DNA of 64,000 nucleotides from Cryptomeria japonica (GCF_030272615.1 NC_081411.1:40723140-40787139), one strand, 5' to 3'; positions 11,600-23,990 are shown, counted from the first letter of the stretch. Numbers and translations are program-made. Notes: generated by a model from the letters alone, not told the origin.

Positions 11600-12863
11600 T
11601 CTTGGGTCTCAAATCAACAGATTGGATAGGTTCTAAGGAAATTCCAACTCCTATGATCAAACCCTCCAATTGACTTGGCCAACTTATAGAGTGAACCTAT
11701 TTGGTTACTAACTCTCTCACTTTAGGCTCTGCAGGACCTAGGCGAGTATACCTACTCACTAGTTGTTCCTTCAACTAATGCTTTTTATAGCAGATTTAGT
11801 GTCTTAATCTGATGTCTCCTAGTCTCAGAATGGCATAAGTTTCTTAAACAAACTGACTTCAGATGTGTGTATTGATCTATGTATCTTAAAAGAGTATATA
11901 TGTTACACTTTGGATAAATTACCTACTATACCTACTCTACTAATCCTAATGCTTAAAAGTAAAGGGTAACTGGTATGGTTAAAGGGTTTGTTTACAAATG
12001 ATCAGTGCCTTTCCTTTTATTTGGGCTACAGAGTCTTATATTTCTTCAGGACTTATTGTGTAAACTTATGAGACAATTTTTAAACCCACCACCTCTCGAT
12101 GAGTCTGTCAGTTACTGTTTCTTATGAGCTCTACTTCAATATCTATATTGTAAACTGCTTGAATGGATTTAACCCTAACTTTTAAGAGACCATCCAAGGA
12201 AGAAATATAGGGAACAATTACAATTCACGAGTAAATCTTTCTGATCCAAATCTACAATATGAAACACAAAATTTTACTGGAAGAACATGAATAACCTTAT
12301 CCACTTTTAGATAATATCATAAGCAACTACCTTCTAAAAATATGTTAACTCTCAACACATATGAGAAAGAAAATGCAACTAGTTATTTTTGATAAAAAGT
12401 TTTAAAGTACAAAATTGCCTCCACCTCTTATCTCTCTATTCTCTCTTTTTTTTTTTTCTCTTTACATTTTACATCACACATATATATGTGTTTGAATGGT
12501 TTTCATACCCCTTTGGGTGAAAAGACACCCCCCTTTTAAATAAAAATAATTCCAAATCCCGAAATTGCCTTAGTTTTTGTAATTAATTGTCACTTTACAA
12601 GTTGTTTAGGCATATTAGAGGTATTTTAAGGCTATTTTATGGGTATATAATGGATAAATGGTCTTTAAATGATGTAAATACCCCCTTTGATGCTTCACAC
12701 TCCATTTTTTATGCTCATTATTGTGTTTATGTTATGGTTTCATATTGTGCAACAAATATAAAATATATTACTTGTACCTATTCAATATATATATATATAA
12801 TTTTTCTTGCTCCTTGTCTTGGAATTTGGAATTCTAAAAATTGCAAATTTTAGGGTTCCAACA
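11600..12863 (-). mobile_element. Solo LTR of an unidentified retrotransposon inside element A
   Basis: Comparison with element B (about 60095-60110) shows a 1.26-kb insertion flanked by the exact 5-bp duplication CATCC (11595-11599 and 12864-12868). On the minus strand it starts TGTTGGAACCC. On the plus strand it starts TCTTGGG, one base from the TGTTGGG expected of an LTR inverted end. An AT repeat near 12786-12800 could serve as a TATA region. No internal domain, primer site or second LTR is present. The orientation is inferred from the better preserved TG end. Confidence 0.7.
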
Positions 12864-14213
12864 CATCCATCTGAAGAAATACTATACTTAAGTGGCCTAG
12901 TGCACGGAAAAAGCCAAAAACAATCAAAAAAATCAAAAAATCCAGAAAAAGCAAAAACAAAGTACAATAAAAACAAATGGTGAAAACCTTGTAGACAGGC
13001 GCTCTTGTGAAAGAACGGCTCCTCTATCTATCTCCATGTCATTTTATCCGTACAAACGTTATAGACCATCGCCCGACACTTAACATATATCCATTCAGGA
13101 CATACTTAGCGTAGTCACTATCCTGGGTTATCCATATATATCTATCCTCTTACCGCATTCCACCATGGCTTGGAAATCACTGTACATGATCATATCAAGA
13201 GGCAAACTCAGCTAGGGGCATTAACTTGTTCAAAAACTTGCAAATATTCAAGACATCAAAACTATTGCAAAAACTCAGAAGCATGACATCCAAACAAACA
13301 AAACTACGCTTCATCACAAAAACAAAACAAAAACAATTCACAAAAATACCAAGGATGGATGATTTTCTGAAGTACTAAATGTTGCATTCTGGCATAAAAA
13401 TCTTGACTATTTTGCATTGTTTTTCACTTTTTAAAATTATTGGAATCTTTTCCTTTTCTCACTAAAATGCTTCAAAACTAGAGATCATGAGGAACTTCCA
13501 ATATTTTCTTAGTCTTCTGTCTAGGAGGCGATCACTTGTACTGTATGAATCCTTGCCTCGAGACGTGATACATCAAATATCACTGAAGGCCTGATTCCAC
13601 TTCACGCATACAAATGATTTAATCTTGTCTATTTACGCAATATGCACTCAGGTCGTCCTGGTTCAATTATACCTTGACTCTTGTGCTATCTTGCAACATC
13701 AAATATCATGTAAATTTTTCTCAGGTCATCATGGTTCAATTATACCATTATGCTTGTATAAATTTTCAACATATCCTAAACAAATCAATGCTCAATGATG
13801 AAACCTACAAAGAAAGCAAACAACATATGGTTGTATCGGGATGGCAAATACAAAATGAAGATGCTCCAAAAATATTAGTTGCATATCATTTTGCAATTAG
13901 TTGCATATCATTTTACACTTAAATGCACATCATTATCATACATCTCGTTTTCAAGATACATCTCACAGCATATAAAAAAAAAAAAAAATCTAAAGCATAC
14001 ATCCTGCATCATACATTATACATTTAAGCATTGCATCATCATGAAGTAACGAAATAACCCACATAACATGCATCCATATAAACACATCACATGATCAAAG
14101 AAAATGGTGCCGTATATATATATATCAAAATGATCCAAATGTACACAATATATCAAACACTGTGTCTAGTACAAAGAATACAATGCTCAAAAATACAACA
14201 GAGACCATGTCTC
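12864..14213 (+). other. Element A: spacer between integrase and antisense PMD gene
   Basis: This interval is colinear with 60105-61401 of element B (shared blocks such as GCACGGAAAAAG and ACATACTTAGCGTAGTCA). It contains the end of pol and AT-rich non-coding DNA. No frame on either strand is kept between the two copies, so I see no gene. It would be the sense 3' untranslated region and the region downstream of the antisense gene. Confidence 0.6.
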
Positions 14214-16269
14214 TCAAGTATGACTATCCTCTGACGGAGATGGCCTCGTTCCAGATGTCCCTGCTCCTGGATCTCCAGGAGGGTCCTATCTCGATGGCCC
14301 CGTAACACCTCAGCTCTCAGATCGCGACCCAGTATCTCGAGATCGACTAGATCTCGACTGTGCAAAGCTCTGTACTCGGCGATCCCTAGGTACTGCAGCC
14401 TCATAGTGTCGTCGATAGTACTCCGCCTCCTGAGCTCTCAATGCCAGCTCTCTCAGGGTGTCTCTCATCGGACCACCCGTCGCTGCTCTCTGCATACTCG
14501 TGACCGGCTCCTCCACTCGCCCTCTCCGCTCTATCTCGGTATCTCGCTCAGTGGTCAACTACGCAATCTGCCACTGATATGTCAACACCTGTGCCTGCAG
14601 CTACTGTATAGTCACCTGTAGGGTCCGAATCTGAGCATCCTCAATGTGACCCGAGACCCGAACCCGTAGAGGTACCTGTGCAGGGGAACCCCTCCCACTC
14701 GACCTATCCTCAGTGCTGGAGGTGGGAGTACATCTGTCCTCCTCCTCTGTGTTGGTCGCCTAGCCTCCTCCATACCACCCACTGCAGCTAACACCTCCCC
14801 CACTCTCCCCTCTCCCTCGGCTCCAATCGCCAATCCACCTCTCCCCTTGTCTATCACCGCCTGTCTCACTGCTCTATCCACACCTCTATCCCCTCTCCTC
14901 CCTCTATCTCCCCATCTCCCTCTGGCTCCTCTCCCTCGTCCTCCTCCTCCATCATCTCCATCATCTCCCTCATCTCCCTCCTCCTCATCATCATCAAAGG
15001 CTAGCCTCATCTCCTTAGGATCAGATATCCTAGCCACCGCCCGCGCAGCAAACAATCTAGCAAACTCATCAGTCATGCCTACATCCTGAATCTCTGAGGC
15101 ATAATCTCATATCTGCCCTACTAACCCCACAAACTCCTCCACCGCCACTCCACTATCAATGGTCGGCCCCCAATCAGCCACATCCTGCCTCCGCCGTGCA
15201 TAAAGGCAAGCTCCCTGTGGTATACCCTGCTGGTGCCCAAACTGCCTCAAAACTCAAGTCACCACAAACCTCTTTATAACAAAAGGGGTCCTCCCGATCA
15301 GGTATCTGGTCATAAATACAAAGGGCATCTCCAGCCCGTCCTCAGCCCACACCTCACATCCTGTGTATGGTCGCCATGTGACCGTATCAATATCATCTAA
15401 CACTCTCCTCCAATGCTCTAGTTTACCCAGCTTGCACTAGACAACTAGACCCCTGTATCCATAGGCATATGTTGCTCCTACGGGCCTGTCCCTGTCTGCT
15501 AGTGGTCTCGCCGCTGGAATGTGCTCCCAGCACCATACCTATAATAATGTCACGCCAGTTGACAAATTGTCGTAACCGAGGTATACCACCTCATGCAGGC
15601 CCCTGTATAGATGGGCCAGCATAGCTGATCCCCATGAAAATCTCTGGCCCTATGTGACCATCTCCTCCAACACCAGCCCCCATCCCATAGAAAATCCCTT
15701 TGACCTGCGATCAGGACAAAGGAATCCACCAATGAACCCTGCTAATATGGATGGCAGTGGTGTGTAATCTAGATCTAGAAACTCTTGCCATGGGATCTCA
15801 TAGCCGCAGACTGTATCATCATGGATTATGCGGTGCAGTGCCTCTGTCCCACCCTCCTCCGACTGCTCATATGGTAGTAGTGCCCTACTACAGGAATGCA
15901 CAGGATCCTGTAACAGTCCTCTGGTGTGACTGTCATCTCTCCAGTAGCAAAATGAAAGGTGTTTGTGTCGCTATGCCACCTCTCTGCAAGTGCTGTCAGT
16001 AGCCCCCGGTTCACAGTGAACCGAGGCATATCCAAGAGGGAAGTCAACCCACATCTCTTGATGATATCGAGGGCGGCCTGCGATAACCGCGGTATCAATG
16101 TCCACGGTCTCGAAAATCTCTCTCGCGACTGGACCACACCCAATCACTCCTGTTAAACAAAAAAAAAAATCCAATATCAGTTTCCACATCAAAACAAAGA
16201 TATCAAAATCAAACTCACATCAACAACATGAAACACATTTGCTCATCTACATCAAGTTCAAAATCCTAT

Positions 16270-16450
16270 CATTTCATATCAACTTGTAAAACAACTCAAG
16301 TTCTCAAAAACCATATCAAAGCTTGTAAAACAACTCAAGTCTCCAAAATCACATAATCTTGTAAAACAACTCAAGTTTCCCACCCATATCAGCTTGTAAA
16401 ACAACTCAAGTTTCCAACCCATATCAGCTTGTAATACAAATCAGGCTTCA
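16270..16450. repeat. Tandem repeat in the PMD gene intron (copy A)
   Basis: Imperfect units of roughly 35-45 bases share the core CTTGTAAAACAACTCAAGT followed by CCAAACCATATCA-like sequence. The same family occurs in the intron of copy B at about 63400-63570. Confidence 0.75.
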
Positions 16451-16639
16451 CCCATTGAACTTGCAACAGAACACGCAAATAACTCATATTTTGATCAACA
16501 CAACACATTGATATCTATACATAACTTGAAATATCGCAAATCAAAACAAGTTATATCGACACTCATATTGGACAAATCCATAAAATCATGACAGCACGAC
16601 ACAAAAAAATTTACAAATCACCTCATCTTGCAAAATTTT

Positions 16640-17110
16640 TCTAGATACGCTAAAACAGACTCCCAATGCGCTAAAAACCCCCCCACATGCTAGGCTATTT
16701 TTCCTATGTGCTATTCTATTTACCCTATGCGCTAGATTGACTCTACGCGCTAATCTTTTCCCCCCATGCGCCACCTAACCTACTCTATGCACTAAAATTT
16801 GTAGACGCGCTAATCTACACCTCCCAGGCGCTACCCGTTTGACCCTATGCGCTAGGTTAACCCTACACGCTAAACCCCCTTACCCATGCGAACCCCTATG
16901 ACCCCTATGCGCTAGGTCTACCCTACGCGCTAACCCATTTACCCTACGCGCTACCCGACTATCGCCATGTGCTATTTTATGTCTATGCGCTAACCTATTT
17001 TTTCTATGCGCTACCCTATTCGTTTCGGACGTGACCTTATAAATTTGACTTGATGCGCTACTTCAAACTTCATATGCACTAATCTATGCCCTAGACGCGC
17101 TAAACCGCTA
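16640..17110 (-). repeat. Array of about twenty TAGCGCAT-type motifs in the PMD intron (copy A)
   Basis: The plus strand shows ATGCGCTA, ACGCGCTA, ATGTGCTA and close variants roughly every 20-30 bases. On the minus strand, the sense of the PMD transcript, they read TAGCGCAT. The spacers between motifs are not conserved, so it is not a simple satellite. The same motif in the opposite genomic orientation fills parts of the leader of element B. Confidence 0.85.
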
Positions 17111-17334
17111 AAACCAAACTTTGAAAATCAAAAAATGACTAAAAATGATCAAATCAAAAATCAAAAGAGGGTCAAAAATATTGACTTACTAGTGGTCCAT
17201 ACGCTGCAAGTCTCTGGTACCTCCGAACGCGCTCGAAATGATGTCTATGATACGGAATAAGCATTTTCTCTGCAGACCAAATTCTCTTTCTCCAAAGTTA
17301 ACAAGGCACAAATGAATCAAATTAAAGCCCTTTT

Positions 17335-17346
17335 CCCCTTTTATAG
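17335..17346 (-). promoter_or_regulatory. TATA box of the antisense PMD gene
   Basis: The minus strand reads CTATAAAAGGGG, 71-82 bases upstream of the exon 1 ATG (17264-17262). That is a normal plant TATA-to-ATG distance. It suggests the antisense gene has its own promoter inside the element, about 360 bp from the 3' LTR. Confidence 0.6.
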
Positions 17347-17695
17347 GAGGAAAATGAAATTAGGGTTAGCCGAATGGACCTGTAATATGGTCGTGGTCTC
17401 CCCTATACCATAACATTTGTAACTTATCGGGAGATGAATCAATTTACCTACGTTTCACATAAACAAAATCATACACATCATATGCAACTCATCAAATTAA
17501 ATCAAAAAATTTCAAAATATTGATTCATCTCCCGAGGGGGCATCACCATCAAATATCGAATCTGGGGCATCACACATCAAATCAAATCCGGGGCACAACT
17601 TACAAATCACAAGAGCGACACAAAAAATTGCATTTGATCATAAATCAAAAAAACACATCATTTTCTTTGAAATAACATGTGCACACACGTCACTT

Positions 17696-17710
17696 CAAAG
17701 AGGGGCAAAA
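17696..17710 (+). other. Polypurine tract of element A
   Basis: The sequence AAAGAGGGGCAAAA directly precedes the LTR start TGTAGACG. It fixes the element on the plus strand. Confidence 0.85.
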
Positions 17711-19193
17711 TGTAGACGTATAAAAATGACCATATTCCTAAAATGAATATTTTATGTTCATTTCTCTATTTAATTAAATCCAATTTAATTAAATTACCCG
17801 CATTCCTCTATTTTATTAAGTAAATTACTCAATTTATTTAAATAAAATTCACTACACCCATTTAATGAATAAATCATTTTATTCAATTAAATCCCCCCTA
17901 TCCACTTTTAATTAAATTCAAATTTAATTAAATAGTTATCCTAAATTGAATAAATCTAATTTATTTAATTTCCCCAAATTGCAACCAAATTGAATTAAAT
18001 TACTTTATTTCAATTAAATCCTATTATCCCTCCATCCACTTGCAAAATCCCAAACCCCTTTCTAATCCCTTCTAGAATCTTCTAATCGCTTCTAATTAGC
18101 CTAACCCGTCATTCTAAACTTTTTCACATCCCTAAGCAAAAGGGAGGTCACTTCTCAAAACCTCAAAGTCTTTGATAACCATTAAAGGCTTTCAACCTTC
18201 AACCACTTAATTCCTCAAAGTCTTTGATAACCATTAAAGGCTTTCAACCTTCAACCACTTAATCCCCCAAAGTCTCCAATAACCATTAATGGTTAACTCA
18301 AACCCTTTTACATGGTTAAAGAATTTGTTTTAACTCAACCTTCACCCAACCCAAGGGTCTCATCAAGCCTTTAATGCTTTGACCATGATTATCTCTTAAT
18401 CATTTGCACAAAGGTTTATCCTTGGATTAACTCTTAATCCATTGGGTAAACCTAACTTAAGCTTAACCCTTATCTCTAGATAACCCTAAGGTCTTCTCAG
18501 GAATTTAATGCCTCCAACCCCTTCTCTCAACCCAACCCTATGTTGACACTTGTCACCATTTCATTTGTGTCAATTGCAAACATGGATCCCCAACTTTCAA
18601 ACTCAACCCTTGATTGAATCTTTCAATCCTAGCCATCCATTACCCTATTTTTGCTATAAATAGAGCTCTCATTCCTCCATTTTGATCATCCTTCAAATTT
18701 GTAGTATCACACTTATGCTCAAATACACTCAAGCTCCCATATATCATTTTATGCTCATCATTTAGCCTCTCTTTAGAATAGAAATTAGTCTAAATATGCA
18801 TATTTAGAATATTTTCTTTATCATTTAGCTCAATCATAGACTAAATATATCATGTTAGGATAGTATTCATACTAACCTTGTCATCTTATCATCTAGTTTA
18901 TTGCATTTCTAGAATCATGCATAGCTTAGAATACATTTCATTCTAAAAATCTATCAAAGCATCCCTCGTTCTTGCATTTGCCATCCCTAAACCATTTTGC
19001 TCAGTGATCTGAGAGCAAAAACATTGGTTTGAGGGACATTGTGAGATAGAGAACCATGGGACCCACCTTGGGAAGCTGAGTAATACTTTGTTACTCCATA
19101 GCTTGCACCAAGAAGTCCTGTGTGTGTGTGTGGACTAGTATTTAGCAATATTTTCACATATTGAGATTTATCAAACCACTTTTCCCGCATACA
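17711..19193 (+). repeat. 3' LTR of element A
   Basis: This 1483-bp LTR runs from TGTAGACG to GCATACA, colinear with 43068-44515 of element B. It has an AT-rich first third full of TTAATTAAAT runs and a 55-bp tandem duplication at about 18166-18270 (AAAGTCTTTGATAACCATTA) that B lacks. A TATA box TATAAATAG lies at 18655-18663 followed by AGCTCTC, so U3 is about 975 bp. The 5' LTR and hence the target duplication lie outside the window. Confidence 0.88.
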
Positions 19194-20777
19194 GTGGGCA
19201 TATGGAAGAGAAGTGAATCTCAAATTTTGAGATTTGGATGGAGGAAAGGTTACATATTTGGGGGCATAAGAACCCAAAATAAATGAAGGAGGTGATGGAG
19301 GAATAGACTCGGAAGGTTTGGATGGAGGAACAACAATTTTGGATGCCAATTTTGATTTTTCTTTAGACTTTTGTGCTTCAAGCAGCCCCTTAGGGATCCA
19401 CATGGTTTTTTATTTTTCATGCTTTTGTAGTTCCTTAGAGTGTATTGCTTGTACAAGTGCCTTAGGAACCCATATAAATTTTGACTTTTCTTCTTTCTTT
19501 GTGAGCCTTTGTGGCATTTTGTATTTTTCTTCTTGTTTTTGGATCATATTTTTCTTTGTTTTGACATGTCTATTAGATGGGACATATTGATCCTTGAATA
19601 CATGTGGACTGCTTGATTTATGACTTTTATGCTTGGAGGGAGATGCGTGGATAGATAGGAATGATATGGAGTTCTTTTAAATGGATGGAAGGTACTCGAA
19701 GATGTGTGCCTTTGTTGATCCCGCATAAGGGACGAAGGGATATAGGGACCTAGAATGGATGGAAGGGGCGAAGGAGAAGGCATGTATTTGGATTTAACTG
19801 GAGAAATGTAGGATTTATGAGAGATACCAACATCTTGAGAAATGTCCTTTAGGCCATGACCTTTAAAATTTTATTTAATATGGAGGGGTTCTTTCTTGTG
19901 GAGATTTACCCCTTTACCTTTATAAATATTTTGAGTTATAGGATACACTTTGCTTTGGAAAGAAGGTGTGAGTCCATTATGAGGTGGAAGTGGAATGTAG
20001 GGAATGATAGGATCATGAAGTGAATCAGACTAGACCAAAGTGGAGGAACCCATTGTGCATGTGGGGGGTTCATTAACATCTTGCAACAACATATTATCTC
20101 TATAATCATGAGAGGGACTAGGATCATGAGTGGGATCAAGATCAATGACGGGCTCTTCAATTGAAGGAATAATGAGATCATCAAAAGAAATGAGATCTTG
20201 GAGTGTATATGGAGGACTAGGACATGGATATGGAGGGATAATTTGATCCTAACATGGAAGAGGACCATTGGATAGAGTAGGAAGGGTGTTTGACTCTTCA
20301 TTTTGAATAGGATCGTTTGAAAAGGTGGAAGAGACATCATGATCTTGCTTAAGAAGTGGATTACGAATGGGATTTGTAAAGATGTTTTGCTCTTGAGATG
20401 GAAGGAGTTCATCTTGGAAGAAATGGAAAGGTATAAAGGGATCATCATGGGATTCTAAGGAGGTAGGATCTTTTTCAACCATTGGATAGGATTGGAGATT
20501 TTTTGTGTCTTGATCTTTTTTTATGATAGGACTTGTTTTTTTTATTTTTCAGATTATCCTCTTGACATGGAACCACTTCTAAGGAAGGGATAGGATTTTT
20601 CATAGGCATAGGGGACTCTTGGAAGATCTACATATTTTGGCATGATGGGGAAGCATTTTGAGTGGGACTCTCTGGTGTGGGTAAGTTTGGAATTGGAGTG
20701 CATGATGGCATAGGATCTGGGATTTTTAAATCTTTAGAGGAACTTGTATCAATATTGGCATTAACTTGGATTTCCAT
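19194..20777 (-). pseudogene. Decayed Pro/Ser-rich reading frame of an older retroelement
   Basis: On the minus strand a long, loosely open frame can be followed from an ATG at 20777 down to the edge of LTR A, broken by several stops and shifts. The product is rich in Pro, Ser, His, Asp and Leu and includes two similar segments, WVPKALVQA and WIPKGLLEAQ. I recognise no named domain. It sits directly downstream of a retroelement-like leader (20940-21600) on the same strand. That position suggests a gag-like first frame, cut where element A inserted. This is inference. Confidence 0.4.
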
Positions 20778-20939
20778 AAGAGATAGCCCTTGAAGGTAAA
20801 CATGAGAAGTTTCATTGTTTGAAGGAGATGAAAAGAACAACAAACAATAGGTGTAAAATGATAGCAAGCACAACACGCTAACCCTATGAAAGTTGGCTGA
20901 GAAGGAAAACCTTTGCTCGCAACATAGGTACACACCCAA

Positions 20940-21600
20940 TAGCTAATCAGAATACGATCGTTGAGTCTCACGCAATGGATTCTCAATGCCGTATTAGCTG
21001 ACTCCAAATGCTAATGAGGGCATGATATGGAAAATAATCTTGGGGGGGAAACCAACTATCCCCTTGCACAAAGTTTATCCTCCTTTCGGAGGTGAGTCGA
21101 GTAGCTTCTAACCTAAAGTTTGTAGTAAGGGTTCTATTCGGAAGAACCACCTGACTGTCACGCAAGCCTGATTTAGATACAAAACCCAGCATGATGTTGA
21201 AACCATGTAGTCACGCAAGCGAGATTTAGACTGCAAGGCCCTACAAGATGCTCAACATGAGACACTCCTCATAAATGAAGCAGTGCCACCGATTATTTCG
21301 TCTCCTGGGACTTTCACCCCAAAAGCATTTTATTATAGTGAGTTGGATTCCTGGCTTTGGTCGGACTTACTTGGTCGTTCCCTCTCACCGAGCCTTAGGG
21401 CTTCTCGAGAGGCCCTCTAAAGGTATCAACAGATCTCAAACTCTAATAGAAAAAACCTCAAGGTCTGGATTTTTTATTGTCCGAATGAACAAGAGCATAC
21501 TCTCCTACTCTATATTTTTCCCAAAAATACGTAAAACAAAGTTTTTTCCCTTATAGAATTGAAGTGTTCCTAAAAAGATTAAGAAGACAGAATGTTTGTT
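20940..21600 (-). other. Retroelement leader related to that of element B
   Basis: Read on the minus strand, this block shares short ordered blocks with the element B leader. These are a GGGAACGACC..AAGT stretch followed by CCAACTCACTATAAT (compare about 45687-45741), then GTGCAAGGG and a CCCCCCAAGAT-like stretch followed by CATATCA (compare about 51010-51055). Order and spacing are similar, so homology is likely though diverged. No primer site or LTR could be located. Confidence 0.5.
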
Positions 21601-21844
21601 TGTATCTCTCGAGGCACCTGCAAAACAAAGATATCAATAGTTTGAGTTCATGGTCTTTGGCAAGCATATGTTTAATGATTGAATTCTTTGTCAAGCGAAC
21701 CTGCAAACATTAAAAGCCCAAAATTTGTTGCCAAAATAACATATAAAAAAATCATCAAAATAAAATTCTAGCATAAAAAATGTAAATTAAACTAATCTAA
21801 CAAGAATTTCCATTCTTTATGACTATCCTAGTTATGACAGTTTT

Positions 21845-22220
21845 GATAGTACGGCACTCTGTCATTAATAACTTTCAAACCAAACCACATTAGGAAAATC
21901 ACTTCGGTGACAATGTAGAAAACTTCGTTTTAATTAACATACCAAAACTTCAGTTAAATCCAACGGTTCAATAAAACGTTATGCCCTCCGAACAGAGACC
22001 ATTTTTTATTGTCACAAAAGAATAAGTAAAATGATAGCACTGCACTCTGTTATTCCTAACTTTTAAACCAAAGAAAATTAGGAAAATCTCTTCAGTGACA
22101 ATGTAGAAAACTTGGTTTGAAACAACATATAAACAATTGGTTTAGATCCAATGATTTAATAAAAATTTATGCCCTCCAAACATAGATCATTTTTTACTGT
22201 CATAGAAGAACAAGCAAAAA
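21845..22220. repeat. Two tandem 188-bp units
   Basis: Two diverged copies (starting near 21845 and 22033) share blocks such as CACTCTGT, GACAATGTAGAAAACTT, TTATGCCCTCC and ACCATTTTTTA/ATCATTTTTTA. No coding content is seen. Confidence 0.8.
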
Positions 22221-23638
22221 GAAAGATTTTTATTTGCAAATTTAACACATGTTTGTTAGTTATAAAAAACAAACATTAAATTTGTTCAAGAAACATTAAA
22301 AATATTATAGTCATGGGTTCGAGCCTCATGGTGGGTGCCAAAAATGTGTGTGTGAAAAGTGGACTTGTATCTGTATTTGGAATACACAACACTTCAATAA
22401 GTCATTAGATGCATGGTTAGTAAATCAATCAACAATGAATAACAAACCATCACAAAGCGGCCTATTGCCTTCTAGTAGATTCGAGTTTAGTCTTGCTCTC
22501 AGATTTTTATATGCAATACCAGTGACTAGACAACACCTAAATGAAGGATTTAATCTATATGAGTACAAAATTGAGCTAAATGAATGCAAGATTAAGCTAG
22601 ATAAATGCAAGATATGCAAGATTAATGAATATTAGGCTAACATGATTAAGCTATGAATAAATATTAAGCTAAATGATTTAATAAAGATGCAATAACTAAT
22701 ATGTAAATATTCTCAATACAAAATCTTAATGAACCTAGAGCAAAAATAGCATAATAACAATATATTCTCTAGGATCCTTGATTAGGAGATGAGAGCCTAA
22801 ATTAATAGGAAATTCAGATAAACCAATGGTTGAGATCAAATGATGATGAGCGGTCAAGATTTTCCAAAAAGAAGCACAATCCAGGTGAATTGATGTGATT
22901 GGTTGATTTTCTCAGTTTTAAAGGAAATTGAACTAAAATTAAGATAAAATCAGAAGAAAACAAAAATGATTTATTCTTTATTTCATTCAATTTTGAGATT
23001 TAATTGCTTTTTTGAGATTTTTAATTTGATTTTCAAGATTATCTCCATTTAATTTCTTTTCTCAATTTTTAATTCTTTTTCTTCAATTAATTTCTTTTTT
23101 TGATGATTTAATGGAAAATTTATTAATTAATTAAATATATTAGAATATTTAATAAAATAAATATGATAATTGTTTTAAAATGATTTTCTTGGAATGATTT
23201 AATTAATTAAATATTTAATTAATTCGGAGTGATTAATTTGTCATGTGACATTAATGATTGAAGAATTAATCAATTAGGTGCTCAAGATTGATTTAATTGC
23301 CTTTGGTTAGGACCTTGGTGATGTTGTCAAGATTAGGGGCCCATGGTTTAGGTGACCATTTTTAGGGTATTACAGATAGGAAAACATGGCTCAAGTTTAC
23401 AATCCAATTTTTGGAGGGAGTTTGGGAAGAATTTTAGCATATTTGGGAGAGGACTATTCCACGCCTCGGAGCTTTGAAGAAGATTCCCAAGTCCACATTG
23501 ATCAGGGAGAATATTATGTGCAATGGAGATAGATGTGATTTTCATGGCTAATATTGCTCATTAGCCATGAAGAAATCAACTTATGAGAATGCCCACCTAA
23601 GTTGTACAGAGATGGAAGGATCAATTCGGGATATTTAG
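22221..23638. other. Intergenic, AT-rich, no gene recognised
   Basis: The strongly AT-rich part (about 22900-23280) has many TTAATTAAT runs. A 95-codon open frame at 22348-22635 shows a degenerate internal repeat (AATGCAAGATTAAGCTA-like) and no domain. A sequence near 22318 resembles a tRNA-type B box (GGTTCGAGCC) but has no partner A box. Confidence 0.5.
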
Positions 23639-23955
23639 TTGAAGATCCTTGCCTCAATTGAGGAGTTATTGGGTGTTGATGTTAGTGATGCTAGTGGTTT
23701 ACATTTAGCCGAATTAAGAGACAAGATGAAACTTACGTATTTTTGTCAGTTGGACTCTTTAAAGAAGAGTCAGGTGGATGATTTGGTCTCTTTGTTGATT
23801 CATGTTCATAGTTCACAGAATCTCATGCCAAATTGGGATAACACTTTGGACGCTTGCTCGGATGCATTGGACGTGATTGATTTACAGCAGGATACCTTAC
23901 CTAGCATTTCCATTAAGGAATTAGATTTTGTATTGGCTAGATTCTTGGAGTATGC

Positions 23956-23990
<35 letters not shown>

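Larger units (their letters stand above)
14214..17264 (-). pseudogene. Element A: antisense two-exon gene for a plant mobile domain (PMD) protein
   Basis: The gene runs opposite to gag-pol. Exon 1 is 17264-17190 (ATG, 25 codons, ends at donor CTA-GTAAGT). The intron is 17189-16150 (acceptor TTTAACAG, phase 0). Exon 2 is 16149-14214. The exon 2 start carries PMD-family hallmarks: LLTALAERW, TFHFATGEMTVTPEDCYRIL and, further on, a WGSAMLAHLYRDLH-like and a WCWEH-like motif. The latter are clear in copy B and shifted in frame here. Next come an acidic Asp/Glu/Gly run with Arg-Gly repeats (near 14880-15000), a helical segment rich in Leu, Arg and Glu, and a Ser/Arg tail. Damage includes TGA at codon 2 of exon 2 (CGA in B), a one-base loss near 15880 and TGA near 14310. 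PMD proteins include host MAIN/MAIL1 factors and proteins carried by transposons; the role here is unknown. Confidence 0.8.

Noticed and set aside
14847-15089. Pro/Ser-rich plus-strand frame (and 61930-62226)
   Set aside because: It is the antisense shadow of the acidic and glycine-rich tail of the PMD gene.
16640-17110. Regular short motif array considered as a CRISPR-like array
   Set aside because: The motif is 8 bases and degenerate, spacers vary in length, and the setting is a plant retroelement intron.
22310-22345. tRNA B-box-like GGTTCGAGCC followed by a TG repeat, possible SINE
   Set aside because: No A box, no tail and no second copy in the window.
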